Below, one piece after another: positions 17,224 to 26,248 of a stretch of DNA of 42,309 nt (the stretch's first letter is position 1; each line of letters begins with the position of its first letter). The stretch spans positions 30,367 through 72,675 of the forward strand of contig NZ_CAJUBO010000014.1 of NCBI RefSeq assembly GCF_910584445.1, read 5' to 3'. The translations under genes were made by a program, and so were the position numbers. Under the pieces are notes generated by a model. That model did not search any database, was not told where the DNA came from, and saw only the letters and a program-made list of their open reading frames with translations. The stretch comes from an uncultured Desulfovibrio sp. (lineage in GTDB: Bacteria; Desulfobacterota; Desulfovibrionia; Desulfovibrionales; Desulfovibrionaceae).

Positions 17224-18453
17224 ATGAGCATTTCCGGCATCAGCAATTACCGTGACGTCCTGTTCCAGTGGCAGGGCCAGCAGCTGAAAAGCACAGGTTC
17301 GGAAACGGCCAGAAGTTCCGCAGCCGACAGCCTGAGTTCGCTTTTCGGCGGCACTTCCATGACGAACCAGCTTTCAAGCATGGTGGAGCTGACGAAATAC
17401 GCCATGGACGCCATGGGGGTCACGGGCAACAGCCGCGTCACCTTCAGCCAGATCTCGCGGTACCGCGAGCAGCTCCAGAGCGAGTTCAGCGAGGCGGTCA
17501 AAAACGGGCTTGCCCAGACGGGCATCAGCGACCTCTCCCAGCTCACGTTTTCTCTGGACAAGGACGGCAAGCTCTCGGCCATCGGCGCGGACGCGCAGGA
17601 CCGGAAAACCGCCCAGGCATGGCTGGACGCCAATCCGGCGCTCGGCAACGAAGTGCGGGCCGCCCTTCGGGAGGCGGGGGTGGATGACGCAACGCCCGTG
17701 GAGTTCCGCCTGAGCGCTTCCGGCAGGATGAGCGTCGTCAACAGCGCGGGCGACAGCATCCAGGCGGCGCTGGACGGCGCCGCGGACCTGACGAAGGATC
17801 TTCGCGCCGGACTCGACAGCCTGGGCATCACGCTCACGGGTCCCCTTGAACTGGGTTTCGATGACGCGGGAAATCTCGCGGTCAGGGGCGACCATGCGGA
17901 CGCCGCTTCCATCGACCAGTGGCTGAAGGAAAACCCCGCGCTGGCCGACGCCGTCAAGGAAGAACTGAAAAAAAAGGATGTGGACACCTCGGCCGTGAGC
18001 CTGCGCCTGAACGCGGAAGGCGGCGTGCGGATCACCGTCAATAACGGCGAACTCAAGGACATTCAGGCGGTGCTGGACGAGAACGGCGACACGGGCAAAA
18101 AGCTCGCCACAGGGCTGAACGGGCTGGGCGTGGACCCCAATATCAGTTTCTCCATCCAGATCGGTGACGATGGCAGCCTCACGGTGGTCAGCGACCATCC
18201 CGACCGCGACAAGGTGCAGCGCTTCTTTGATGAAAACCCGGATATCGTCAAAAAATACCGCCAGATAGAAACGCTCTCCGGCATTGACGACGCCCGCAAG
18301 GCCATGCAGCTTGCGCCCTCGGAGATGCGCAAGCGCATCCAGATCGAATCCATGGCCTCATGGTGGGCCGATTCCGGCAGCGCCAACTCCTATTTCGGCG
18401 CGTACTCCGGGGGCAATCTCTCCCTGCTCTCCGGACTCAACCTCAGCGTTTGA
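17224..18453 (+). CDS. unrecognised protein with five tandem ~50-residue repeats
   Basis: I do not recognise this 409-residue protein. ATG 17224 has GGAG six bases upstream. Residues about 91-345 are five successive copies of a unit of about 50 residues (roughly 91-143, 144-192, 193-243, 244-292, 293-345). Each starts with a short helix ending in a glycine or valine-aspartate turn, then a strand of the form F.L..DG.L.V, then a helix ending in WLD.NPAL or a variant (LDANPAL, LKENPAL, LDENGDT, FDENPDI). The N-terminal 90 residues are polar and Ser/Gln-rich, starting MSISGISNYRD; the C-terminal 50 include a Trp-Trp and a Gly/Ser/Tyr-rich end. There are no cysteines, no signal peptide and no membrane segment. 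It is transcribed away from phoH and converges on gatB, 13 bases apart. Lack of cysteine suggests an exported or extracytoplasmic role, but that is inference. Confidence 0.8.
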   Translation: MSISGISNYRDVLFQWQGQQLKSTGSETARSSAADSLSSLFGGTSMTNQLSSMVELTKYAMDAMGVTGNSRVTFSQISRYREQLQSEFSEAVKNGLAQTGISDLSQLTFSLDKDGKLSAIGADAQDRKTAQAWLDANPALGNEVRAALREAGVDDATPVEFRLSASGRMSVVNSAGDSIQAALDGAADLTKDLRAGLDSLGITLTGPLELGFDDAGNLAVRGDHADAASIDQWLKENPALADAVKEELKKKDVDTSAVSLRLNAEGGVRITVNNGELKDIQAVLDENGDTGKKLATGLNGLGVDPNISFSIQIGDDGSLTVVSDHPDRDKVQRFFDENPDIVKKYRQIETLSGIDDARKAMQLAPSEMRKRIQIESMASWWADSGSANSYFGAYSGGNLSLLSGLNLSV

Positions 18454-18466
18454 GGGCTGCCCCCGC

Positions 18467-19912
18467 TCAGGCGAGCTTTCGGGCCAGCAGTTCGTTGACC
18501 AGCGCCGGGTTGGCCTTGCCCCTGGTGGCGCGCATGACCTGGCCCACAAAAAAGCTCATGAGCTTGGTCTTGCCGCCCCGGTAGGACTCCACCTCGGCGG
18601 GGTTGGCGGCGATGACCCCGTCCACCGCCGCCTCCAGCGCGCCCGCGTCGGAGATCTGCCCGAGGCCCTTTTCCCGCACATAGACATCGGGCATGGCGCC
18701 GCTCGTGAACAGATCGCCGAAAATATCGCCGGCGATCTTGGCGCTGATAAGCCCCTCGTCAATAACGCGCGCCAGCGTTCCCAGCGCCTTGGGCGTCATT
18801 TTCCACACATCCGGGCACTTGTCGGGCGAAAGCGGAAGCTCCCGCGCATGGCACTCGCGCAACAGCGGACCCAGGATGAGGGCCGCCACCTTGCGCGGCT
18901 CGGCCTCCGCGGCGGCAGTCTCGAAAAAGTCGGCCAGGCCCCGGTTCTGCACCAGCGCTTCAACATCAGCCGCCGGCAGCCCGGTCATGTCCATGAACCG
19001 GCGCGCACGCTCGCGCGGCAGCTCGGGCAGCGCCGCCGTCCAGGCGGCCAGCTCCTCTTCGCTGATGACCACAGGCAGAAGATCGGGATCGGGGAAGTAA
19101 CGGTAATCCTGCGCCTCCTCCTTGCCGCGCATGGCGAGCGTGACGTTTTTCACCGCGTCATACAGGCGCGTCTCCTGCACCACGGCGCCGCCATCCTCGA
19201 GGATGTCTTCCTGACGCGCGATCTCGAACTCGATGGCCCGCTGCACGTTACGGAAAGAATTCAGGTTTTTAAGCTCGGTGCGCGTCCCCAGTTCGGCCTG
19301 TCCGCGCGGACGGATGGAGACATTGGCATCGCAGCGGAAGCTCCCCTCCTCCATATTGCCGTCGCTCACGCCAAGATAGGTGACAATGCCGTGCAGCGCC
19401 CGCAGATAGGCCACGGCTTCCGCCGCCGAGCGCATGTCCGGCTCGGAGACGATCTCCACCAGCGGGGTGCCCGCGCGGTTGAGGTCAACGTAACTGGCGT
19501 TCTCGGCCGGAGCGTGGATGTTCTTGCCGGCATCGTTTTCCATGTGGATGCGCGTGATGCCGATGCGCCGGGTCGCGCCGTCGGCCTCCACATCAAGCCA
19601 GCCATGCTCGCAGATGGGGAGTTCGAACTGGGATATCTGGTATCCTGCGGGCAGATCGGGATAAAAATAATTCTTCCGGTCAAAGCGCGAGCGGCGGTTG
19701 ATGGCGCAGTTGACGGCCAGGCCCACCGTGGCCGCATAGCGGATGGCGCGCCGGTTGGGCGAAGGGAGGGCGCCGGGCATTCCGGCGCAGACCTCGCACA
19801 CATTGGTATTGGGCGGCTGCCCGAATTTTGTCGGACAGGAACAGAACAGCTTGGAATCCGTGGCAAGCTGGACATGCACTTCAAGGCCGATGACCGCCTC
19901 ATACGCACCCAT
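18467..19912 (-). CDS. gatB: aspartyl/glutamyl-tRNA amidotransferase subunit B
   Basis: Subunit B of GatCAB, which converts Glu-tRNA(Gln) and/or Asp-tRNA(Asn) to the amide form. 481 residues, full length. GLEVHVQL opens the protein; a zinc site is formed by Cys24, Cys26, Cys39 and Cys42; GNMEEGSFRCDANVS and GTRTELKNLNSFR are family signatures; the C-terminal tRNA-binding YqeY-like domain ends at KLA. ATG 19912 is preceded by GAGGGGGA, three bases after the nadK stop, so the two genes form an operon. gatA and gatC are not in the window. Confidence 0.95.
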   Translation of the reverse strand: MGAYEAVIGLEVHVQLATDSKLFCSCPTKFGQPPNTNVCEVCAGMPGALPSPNRRAIRYAATVGLAVNCAINRRSRFDRKNYFYPDLPAGYQISQFELPICEHGWLDVEADGATRRIGITRIHMENDAGKNIHAPAENASYVDLNRAGTPLVEIVSEPDMRSAAEAVAYLRALHGIVTYLGVSDGNMEEGSFRCDANVSIRPRGQAELGTRTELKNLNSFRNVQRAIEFEIARQEDILEDGGAVVQETRLYDAVKNVTLAMRGKEEAQDYRYFPDPDLLPVVISEEELAAWTAALPELPRERARRFMDMTGLPAADVEALVQNRGLADFFETAAAEAEPRKVAALILGPLLRECHARELPLSPDKCPDVWKMTPKALGTLARVIDEGLISAKIAGDIFGDLFTSGAMPDVYVREKGLGQISDAGALEAAVDGVIAANPAEVESYRGGKTKLMSFFVGQVMRATRGKANPALVNELLARKLA

Positions 19913-19915
19913 GGA

Positions 19916-20848
19916 TCATTCCCCCTCGCGGCGCGCCCCCCGGGCGCCCGGCACCGGCGGGACGCCGGCGCGGCACTTGGGCCGCCCTTCCCCGCCATCT
20001 TCGGCATCCAGGGCAAAGCCCCGCACGCGCAATCGCTCAAAAAACCGCGCGCCGCCAAGAAAACGCACACCGTCCGGCACGCCGGACAACACCACCTCGT
20101 CACCGCCCTCGAGCATCTGCCCTTCCTGGCCGTCCACCGTAAGCCAGGCCTCTGTGGAAGCGGCGACGCCCAGACGGCAGACCACCCCGCCCGGCAGCAC
20201 CAGCGGCGACGCGGAACCGGGATACGGACAGATGGGCGTCAGGCCTACGGCGTCCATGCCGGGATGCAGGATAGGCCCTCCCGCCGAAGCGCTGTAGCCG
20301 GAACTGCCCACAGGTGTGCAGCAGAGCAGTCCGTCGCAGCGCAGGATGCCCATGTCGCACCCGTCCAGAACGACATGGATGCCTGTGAGCCGGGCGAGCG
20401 CCCCCCTGCCCACCACCACGTCATTGACGGCAACGCCTTCCGCCAGGGTCCTTTCGGAACGCAAGATCCGCCAGCGCAGGGCAAGGCAGCTGCGCCCGGG
20501 CGTTTCCGGCGCGAGCGCGGTCTCCAGACGTTGCCGCCAGTTGCAGGGTTCGGCATTGGTGAGAAAGCCCACGCGCCCGAAATTGATGCCGAAGAGCGGC
20601 ACGCCGCTGAACGCGAAGCGGCGCGCCACGCCGAGGATGGTGCCATCCCCGCCGAGAACGATGACACACCGTGGAGGGCGCGCCACGTCCGCGCTTTCCG
20701 CGGAGGCGCACTCCGCGCCCGCCTCGCACAGGCGCGCGTCAAGCCCCCGGCCCGCAAGCCAGGCGAGCACCTCGCGGCCAAGGGCATGCGCCCTGGCATG
20801 GCGCGCCTTGCAGACCACAAGGACATCGGGCGTCTCGATACTGCGCAT
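19916..20848 (-). CDS. nadK: NAD kinase
   Basis: Phosphorylates NAD to NADP. 310 residues with the GGDGT nucleotide motif (66-70), GINFGRVGFLTN (88-98), a VNDVVV segment equivalent to the family NE/D motif, and DGLLCCTPVGSSGYSASAGGP for NAD binding. The C-terminal 30 residues are Gly/Arg/Glu-rich and probably disordered. ATG 20848 begins MRSIETPDVLVV, the normal start of the Rossmann-like fold. First gene of a two-gene minus-strand unit with gatB, divergent from gmhA. Confidence 0.92.
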   Translation of the reverse strand: MRSIETPDVLVVCKARHARAHALGREVLAWLAGRGLDARLCEAGAECASAESADVARPPRCVIVLGGDGTILGVARRFAFSGVPLFGINFGRVGFLTNAEPCNWRQRLETALAPETPGRSCLALRWRILRSERTLAEGVAVNDVVVGRGALARLTGIHVVLDGCDMGILRCDGLLCCTPVGSSGYSASAGGPILHPGMDAVGLTPICPYPGSASPLVLPGGVVCRLGVAASTEAWLTVDGQEGQMLEGGDEVVLSGVPDGVRFLGGARFFERLRVRGFALDAEDGGEGRPKCRAGVPPVPGARGARREGE

Positions 20849-20910
20849 GCGGCTTGATTACGTCATCAGGGGCCTGACCGCAAGCCCGCGGGCGCCCCTG
20901 GCCCCCGCTC

Positions 20911-20939
20911 TTGTCAGCGCGCGCGCTTTGGCATACATA
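20911..20939 (+). promoter_or_regulatory. sigma70-type promoter of the gmhA-fmdB-hemC-lonB cluster
   Basis: TTGTCA (20911-20916), a 17-base spacer containing an alternating GC run, and TACATA (20934-20939). It lies in the divergent gap between nadK and gmhA, with a predicted start near 20946 and a leader of about 45 bases. Confidence 0.55.
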
Positions 20940-20990
20940 TGGCCGGTCCCTCAGGGATGCCCCGGACCCACCTACAAACGGAAAACCGTG

Positions 20991-21623
20991 ATGACCGATG
21001 CCGCACTGGAAATCATCGCCCGGCATGCAGCCGAGGGCGCGCGTCTGCGCGAGGAGTTCTTCCGCCTGCAGGCCGAGGCTCTGCGCCAGGCAGCAATGGA
21101 AGCCGCCGCGGCCATCGCCGGGGGCGGCAAGCTCCTTTTCTGCGGCAACGGGGGCAGTGCTGCGGACGCCCAGCACCTTGCGGCCGAATTCGTCAACCGA
21201 TTCCTCATGGATCGTCCGGCGCTGCCCGCCATCGCCCTGACGACGGACACCTCCGCCCTCACGGCCATCGGCAACGACATGGGCTATGAGGAAGTCTTCT
21301 CCCGCCAGGTGGAGGCGCTGGGGCGCCCCGGCGACCTGCTTGTGGCCCTTTCCACTTCAGGCAACAGCCCCAACGTCATCCGCGCGCTGGAGGCGGCGGC
21401 CCGGGCCGGGGTGTTCACGGTGGGGCTTTCGGGCCACGGCGGCGGCAGGATGCGCGGACTCTGCCGCATCCTTCTGGCAACGCCCCCGGCGGGCACGCCC
21501 CTGGTGCAGGAACTGCATATCGCCGCCGGGCATCTTTTCTGCCAGTTGGCGGATCATTACCTTTTCGAGAACGCGGCGGCGCTGACCTCCCATCTGGAGG
21601 CGCGGCGCAAGGCAAAGGACTGA
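20991..21623 (+). CDS. gmhA: SIS-domain phosphoheptose isomerase
   Basis: Likely converts sedoheptulose 7-phosphate to D-glycero-D-manno-heptose 7-phosphate, the first step to the heptose of LPS inner core. 210 residues with CGNGGSAADAQHLAAEF (51-67), LALSTSGNSPNV-type SIS signature and a C-terminal VQELHIAAGH, giving the Glu and His expected in GmhA. ATG 20991 is chosen; a weak GGA lies about 10 bases upstream. The frame is open further upstream, but that region overlaps the divergent nadK and its promoter. Other SIS sugar isomerases are possible since no other heptose genes are nearby. fmdB follows after 2 bases. Confidence 0.87.
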   Translation: MTDAALEIIARHAAEGARLREEFFRLQAEALRQAAMEAAAAIAGGGKLLFCGNGGSAADAQHLAAEFVNRFLMDRPALPAIALTTDTSALTAIGNDMGYEEVFSRQVEALGRPGDLLVALSTSGNSPNVIRALEAAARAGVFTVGLSGHGGGRMRGLCRILLATPPAGTPLVQELHIAAGHLFCQLADHYLFENAAALTSHLEARRKAKD

Positions 21624-21625
21624 AC

Positions 21626-21859
21626 ATGCCCATTTACGAATATGGCTGCGAGAAATGCGGCCGTGACTTCGAGGAACTGGTTTTCGGGGAGGAACTCCCG
21701 GCCTGCCCCTATTGCGGCGCAACGGAAACGCACAAGCTCATGTCGCGCTGCGCCCGGTGCCGGGGCAACGCCGGCATGTCCGGCGAGGCGTCCGCTCCGG
21801 CCGCCGGCGGCGGCTGTGCCGGGTGTTCCGGAGGCAACTGCGCGAGCTGCGGCCACTAG
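21626..21859 (+). CDS. FmdB-family zinc ribbon protein
   Basis: A 77-residue protein starting MPIYEYGCEKCG, the hallmark of the FmdB/putative regulatory zinc-ribbon family. Zinc ligands Cys8, Cys11, Cys27 and Cys30 are all present. The tail is Gly/Ala/Cys-rich with three further Cys pairs (42/45, 64/67, 72/75), as often seen in this family. Function is unknown; some members have been linked to formamidase regulation. It follows gmhA by two bases and so is almost certainly cotranscribed. Confidence 0.85.
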   Translation: MPIYEYGCEKCGRDFEELVFGEELPACPYCGATETHKLMSRCARCRGNAGMSGEASAPAAGGGCAGCSGGNCASCGH

Positions 21860-22011
21860 ACGATTTTGACGTTTTCCAGGGCCAAAGGGCAGGGCACGAC
21901 CGCGCGGCCGGCAGAGCACCCTGCCTTCAGAAGGCTCCGGTCCCCCTTTCCGTAACCATTCAGGCCGGTCTGACCTCCGGCGTCGGCGGCATGGCCGCCA
22001 GGGCGGCACGC

Positions 22012-22944
22012 ATGCGCAAGCACCTTGTCATCGCCACGCGCGGCAGCAGACTGGCACTCTGGCAGGCGGCACACGTCAAGCATCTGCTGGAAGAGCTTGA
22101 TCCCGGCCTCGCCATTTCCCTCAATGTCATCAAGACGCGCGGCGACGTCATTCTTGACGTGCCGCTGGCGAAGGTGGGCGGCAAGGGCCTTTTCGTCAAG
22201 GAGATCGAAGAGGCGCTGCTGGACGGCCGGGCGGACCTGGCGGTGCACAGCATCAAGGATGTTCCCATGGAGCTGCCGGAAAGGCTCCTCCTCGGCTGTG
22301 TGCCCCCGCGCGAATCCCCCACGGACTGTCTGCTCTCCCGCCAGTACCCGGATCTGGACGCCCTGCCCGAAGGCGCCCATGTGGGCACGAGCAGCCTGCG
22401 CCGCCAGGCCCAGTTGCTGGCCTTGCGGCCGGACCTGCGCGTTTCCAGCCTGCGCGGCAATGTGGACACGCGCCTGCGCAAACTCGAAGACGGCATATAC
22501 GACGCCATCATCCTTGCCACGGCGGGCTTGCAGCGTCTCGGCCTGCGCGCGCCCCACATGCTGCCCCTTGACCCGCAACGCTTCATGCCCGCGGTGGGCC
22601 AGGGCGCGCTTGGCATTGAATGCCGGGAGGACGATTACGACCTCCTTGTGCTTCTTGCCAGCCTGGAGGACCGGGATACGCGCGTCTGCGTGGATGCCGA
22701 ACGCGGCTTCCTCGCCGGACTGGACGGCGGTTGCCAGGTCCCCATCGCCGCGCATGCGCGCCTCGCGGATGAGGAAACGCTCGTCCTGGACGGCCTTGTG
22801 GCTGAAGTGGACGGCAGCGTCATCCTGCGCGGCAGCAGGAGCGGCAGCGCCATCGACGCCCGACAGATCGGGCAGGCGCTGGCGGTCGAGCTTCTGGACG
22901 GCGGCGGCAGGGCCATCCTGGAAAAACTTTATCCAAAACTTTAA
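22012..22944 (+). CDS. hemC: porphobilinogen deaminase (hydroxymethylbilane synthase)
   Basis: Polymerises four porphobilinogens to hydroxymethylbilane for siroheme, heme and cobamide synthesis. 310 residues, the normal length, when started at ATG 22012 (MRKHLVIATRGSRLALWQA), with AGGG about 11 bases before; ATG 21991 in the same frame is an alternative without a ribosome site. Catalytic Asp83 lies in HSIKDVP, the substrate-binding arginines in TSSLRRQAQL and SLRGNVDTRLRKL, and the dipyrromethane cofactor cysteine is Cys241 in GGCQVPIAAHA. lonB follows by 8 bases. Confidence 0.95.
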   Translation: MRKHLVIATRGSRLALWQAAHVKHLLEELDPGLAISLNVIKTRGDVILDVPLAKVGGKGLFVKEIEEALLDGRADLAVHSIKDVPMELPERLLLGCVPPRESPTDCLLSRQYPDLDALPEGAHVGTSSLRRQAQLLALRPDLRVSSLRGNVDTRLRKLEDGIYDAIILATAGLQRLGLRAPHMLPLDPQRFMPAVGQGALGIECREDDYDLLVLLASLEDRDTRVCVDAERGFLAGLDGGCQVPIAAHARLADEETLVLDGLVAEVDGSVILRGSRSGSAIDARQIGQALAVELLDGGGRAILEKLYPKL

Positions 22945-22952
22945 TACTCAAC

Positions 22953-25403
22953 ATGGCACATATTGCTCCGCTTCCGGCGTCACGCCTCCACGCCACCTTT
23001 GACCCCGCCCGCATCCCCTGGGAGGACAGTTCGGCCATTCCCGCGTCACGCGCGGGCACGGGCCGCGCCAATCCCTTCCAGCCGCGGGCCATGCAGGCCC
23101 TGGACCTCGCGCTCCAGATCCGGGCCACCGGCTACAACGTCTATCTTTCCGGCGAGGCGGATCTGGGCCGCAGCTACATGCTGCTCAATTATCTGCGCCC
23201 GCGCGCGCGCCGGGGCGCCACGCCTCCGGATCTCGTCTATGTCCAGAACTTTGCGGACCCCGACAGACCGCGCCTGCTTTCCCTGCCCGCGGGACAGGGA
23301 AAAAAGTTCAAGAACTGCCTGAAAGATATGATGGACGCCATCGGCCGCGAGCTGACGCGCCGCTTCGAGACCTCCGCCTATGTGCGCCAGCGCGCGCGGC
23401 TCATGGAGCGCTTCCAGAAAGTCCGCATGGGGCTCATCCACAAGATGAACGATGTGGCCGCGCTCAAGGGCTTCAACCTCGATGTGGATGAAAACGGCGG
23501 CCTGACGCTCTTTCCGCTGGTCAAGGGCAAACGCCTGAGCGAAGAGGAATACGGGCGCCTGGACAATGCCCTGCGCCTCGACCTCAAGCGGCGCGGCGAC
23601 AGCCTTGCCGGAAAGATGGCGGGCTTTCTGCGCCAGATGAACAAGGCCGAGGAATCCTTCCGCAATGACGAGCGCGAGCTGGAGCTTCAGGCCATGGATC
23701 AGGTGCTGGACGCGCAGCTCACGCCCGCGCGCGAGCGCATGCTCAAGGCCTGTCCCACAGAGGCCATGAAGGCCTATTTCAGCGGTCTGCGCGAGGATAT
23801 CCTGCGCAATACCGAGGCATTCCTCCCGCGGGAAACCACTTCGGGCCAGCCGGAGGCCCACGGGCAGCCCCCTGCCGATGACTGTTTCTACCGCTACGAA
23901 GTCAATCTCTTCGTGGACAACGGCGACCTCGCCGGGGCGCCCATCGTGGTGGAGGACAATCCCACGGCGCTCAATCTTCTCGGCTGCGTGGAACGCGAGT
24001 CCGAAATGGGCGCCCTTGTCACCGACTTCACCCTCATCCGGGCCGGCAGTCTGCACAAGGCCAACGGGGGCTTTCTCGTCCTGCACATGGAGGACATCCT
24101 CCAGCATCCCGGCGCATGGGAGGGGTTGCTGCGCGCCCTGCGCGCCAACCAGGCCCGCATCGAGGATGGCGGGGAGGTCCCCGAAACCGCCATACGCACC
24201 AAGGGCATCCTCCCGGAACCCCTTGGACTCGATCTCAAGGTCGTACTCATCGGCGGCGAGGAGTTGTACGAGAACCTGCTGATGGCGGATGAGCGCTTTG
24301 CCAAGCTTTTCCGCATCAAGGCCCACATGACCGATGTGGCGGACCGCACCGCGCCCAATGTGCGCGCCTATCTCGGTCACATCGCGCGCATCGCCGCCGA
24401 GGCGCAGCTTCCGCCCTTCGAGCGCGACGCCCTGGCATGGCTCGTGGACCTGGGTTCGCATCTCTGCGAGGACCAGCGCCGGCTCTCGCTCCGTTTTCCC
24501 CTGCTGCGCGAGCTGATGATCGAGTCCGCGGCCCTGGCGGAACTGCGCGGCCTGCCGCGCGTGAATGCCGCCACGCTCGAGGATGCCTACGCCGCCCGTA
24601 CCTACCGCGCCAATCTTGAAGAAGAGATCTTCATGGAGGAGTACGACCGCGAGATCATCAAGGTGGAAACCTCGGGCACGGCGGTGGGCCAGGTGAACGG
24701 GCTTTCCGTGACCTGGCACGGCAATTACGAATTTGGCCTGCCGCACCGCATTTCCTGCACCGTGGGCGTGGGACAGGACGGCATCATCGACCTGGAGCGC
24801 GAGGCTGACCTTGGCGGACCCATCCATACCAAGGCCATGATGATCCTCAAGAGCTACCTGACGGATCTTTTTGCCCGCACCAAGCCGCTCATGCTCTCGG
24901 CCTCCCTCTATTTCGAGCAGAGCTACGCCGGCATCGAGGGCGATTCCGCCTCCGGCGCGGAGCTGGCCGCCCTGCTTTCCGCCCTGGCCGATGTCCCCAT
25001 GCGTCTCGATCTCGCCTTCACCGGCGCGGTGAGCCATTCCGGGCAGATCATGGCCGTCGGGGGCACCACCCGCAAAATCGAGGGCTTTTTCAAGGTCTGC
25101 GCGCGCCATGGTCTCACAGGCTCCCAGGGGGTCATCATTCCCCATGACAATGTGGACCATCTCATGCTTTCCCCGGAAGTGCTCGATGCCGTCGAGTCCG
25201 GGCGTTTCGCCATCTATCCCGTGCGACGCATGGAAGAGGCGCTCACGCTCCTGAGCGGACTCGCGGCGGGCAGGCGGCGCGCCAACGGCCGCTTCACGCC
25301 CGGGAGCCTCTATGACCTCGTGGACAGGCGCCTGGAGCGCCTTGGCTGTTACGCCCAGCACGCCTTCCGCCAGAACCCCTGCCGGAAAACGCGCGGCAAC
25401 TGA
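22953..25403 (+). CDS. LonB-type Ser-Lys protease with degenerate P-loop
   Basis: An 816-residue Lon-related protease. The C-terminal Lon domain has catalytic Ser665 in EGDSASGAE and Lys708 in GGTTRKIEGF; their spacing of 43 equals that in E. coli Lon (679/722). The N-terminal half is an AAA-like region, but the P-loop reads SGEADLGRS with Arg73 where Lys is expected, and the Walker B region reads FLVLHMED. A long charged helical stretch (about 115-280) is inserted. This layout resembles the YcbZ/LonB-related group annotated as ATP-dependent proteases. Start ATG 22953 is 8 bases after hemC. The Ser-Lys dyad is intact, but ATP hydrolysis is questionable. Confidence 0.88.
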   Translation: MAHIAPLPASRLHATFDPARIPWEDSSAIPASRAGTGRANPFQPRAMQALDLALQIRATGYNVYLSGEADLGRSYMLLNYLRPRARRGATPPDLVYVQNFADPDRPRLLSLPAGQGKKFKNCLKDMMDAIGRELTRRFETSAYVRQRARLMERFQKVRMGLIHKMNDVAALKGFNLDVDENGGLTLFPLVKGKRLSEEEYGRLDNALRLDLKRRGDSLAGKMAGFLRQMNKAEESFRNDERELELQAMDQVLDAQLTPARERMLKACPTEAMKAYFSGLREDILRNTEAFLPRETTSGQPEAHGQPPADDCFYRYEVNLFVDNGDLAGAPIVVEDNPTALNLLGCVERESEMGALVTDFTLIRAGSLHKANGGFLVLHMEDILQHPGAWEGLLRALRANQARIEDGGEVPETAIRTKGILPEPLGLDLKVVLIGGEELYENLLMADERFAKLFRIKAHMTDVADRTAPNVRAYLGHIARIAAEAQLPPFERDALAWLVDLGSHLCEDQRRLSLRFPLLRELMIESAALAELRGLPRVNAATLEDAYAARTYRANLEEEIFMEEYDREIIKVETSGTAVGQVNGLSVTWHGNYEFGLPHRISCTVGVGQDGIIDLEREADLGGPIHTKAMMILKSYLTDLFARTKPLMLSASLYFEQSYAGIEGDSASGAELAALLSALADVPMRLDLAFTGAVSHSGQIMAVGGTTRKIEGFFKVCARHGLTGSQGVIIPHDNVDHLMLSPEVLDAVESGRFAIYPVRRMEEALTLLSGLAAGRRRANGRFTPGSLYDLVDRRLERLGCYAQHAFRQNPCRKTRGN

Positions 25404-25421
25404 GCCGGGGCAGGAACCGTC

Positions 25422-26045
25422 ATGAACAGGAACGGAAACAAGAAAGCCGCCCTCCTCCGCGCCGCCAAGGAGCTTTTTGGGGAGTATGGCTATGCGGAAA
25501 CCACCTTCAAAAAGATCTCCGACCGGGCGGGCGTGGCACTGGGCCTCCTGACGCACCATTACGGCAACAAGGAAAAACTGTTCCTTGCCTCGGGCCTGGA
25601 CGTGCTGGAGCACTTTCTCGCCCACCTCACGGCGGCCATCAGCGGCGCGGCCACGGGCTATGACGCGGTCATGCGCTTTTGCCGCGCCTATCTCGAGTTT
25701 TCCGTGGATCCGGACTCCAACTGGCTCGTGCTGGTGCGCTGCTCCCCCTACAGCGACATGAAGACCAAGACGGACCGGGATCTCATGGATTCACGCTTTG
25801 CCAGGATCCATGAACTCCTGGCCGGGCTGCTCGTCCGCGGCGTGGAGGATGGCAGCCTCGTGGCGCTTGATGCCGACGACACGGCCCAGGTGGTCATTTC
25901 GCTGCTGGTGGGCGCCAATCGCACGCGCGTGCTCACGCCATATGCGCCGCCGGCGCTCTATGAGGAAACGCTTGCCTTCGTTTCCCGTTCCCTCCGGAAC
26001 ACGCGCCCGCATGGCGGGGTCCGGCACGAGACGGCGCCCCATTGA
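25422..26045 (+). CDS. TetR-family transcriptional regulator
   Basis: A 207-residue repressor-type protein. Residues about 7-55 form the TetR helix-turn-helix (LLRAAKELFGEYGYAETTFKKISDRAGV, then HHYGNKEKLF). The remainder is helical and would bind an unknown ligand or dimerise. ATG 25422 has AGGA seven bases upstream, 18 bases after lonB. The genes that follow at once encode a small membrane peptide and a sodium symporter, which are the natural candidates for its control; no operator palindrome was identified with confidence. Confidence 0.9.
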   Translation: MNRNGNKKAALLRAAKELFGEYGYAETTFKKISDRAGVALGLLTHHYGNKEKLFLASGLDVLEHFLAHLTAAISGAATGYDAVMRFCRAYLEFSVDPDSNWLVLVRCSPYSDMKTKTDRDLMDSRFARIHELLAGLLVRGVEDGSLVALDADDTAQVVISLLVGANRTRVLTPYAPPALYEETLAFVSRSLRNTRPHGGVRHETAPH

Positions 26046-26113
26046 CCTGGCGCCCCCCGCGATGGCGCCCGGCAGGGGCGCGGCACGGGGAGCTGCCGCT
26101 TTCAGGAGACTGC

Positions 26114-26248
26114 ATGGATTTTTTCAAGGTGCTCATGCTCACCGACATGGCTGTCAGGACCGCTGTGCTCTCCCTTGCGGGAGCGCTGGTGCTGGCCCTC
26201 GCCAACCTTGTGGCTCTGGCCCGCAAACACCGGGGCGGTCGTAACTGA
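26114..26248 (+). CDS. 44-residue single-span peptide coupled to the symporter
   Basis: Too short for most gene callers: MDFFKVLMLTDMAVRTA start, one hydrophobic helix (about 13-34) and a basic tail ending RKHRGGRN. AGGAG sits seven bases before ATG 26114, an excellent ribosome site, and its stop overlaps the next start as TGATG. Small accessory proteins of this size are known immediately upstream of some sodium:solute symporters, and the context here is identical; I did not match its sequence to a known one. Predicted topology places the basic tail in the cytoplasm. Confidence 0.75.
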   Translation: MDFFKVLMLTDMAVRTAVLSLAGALVLALANLVALARKHRGGRN

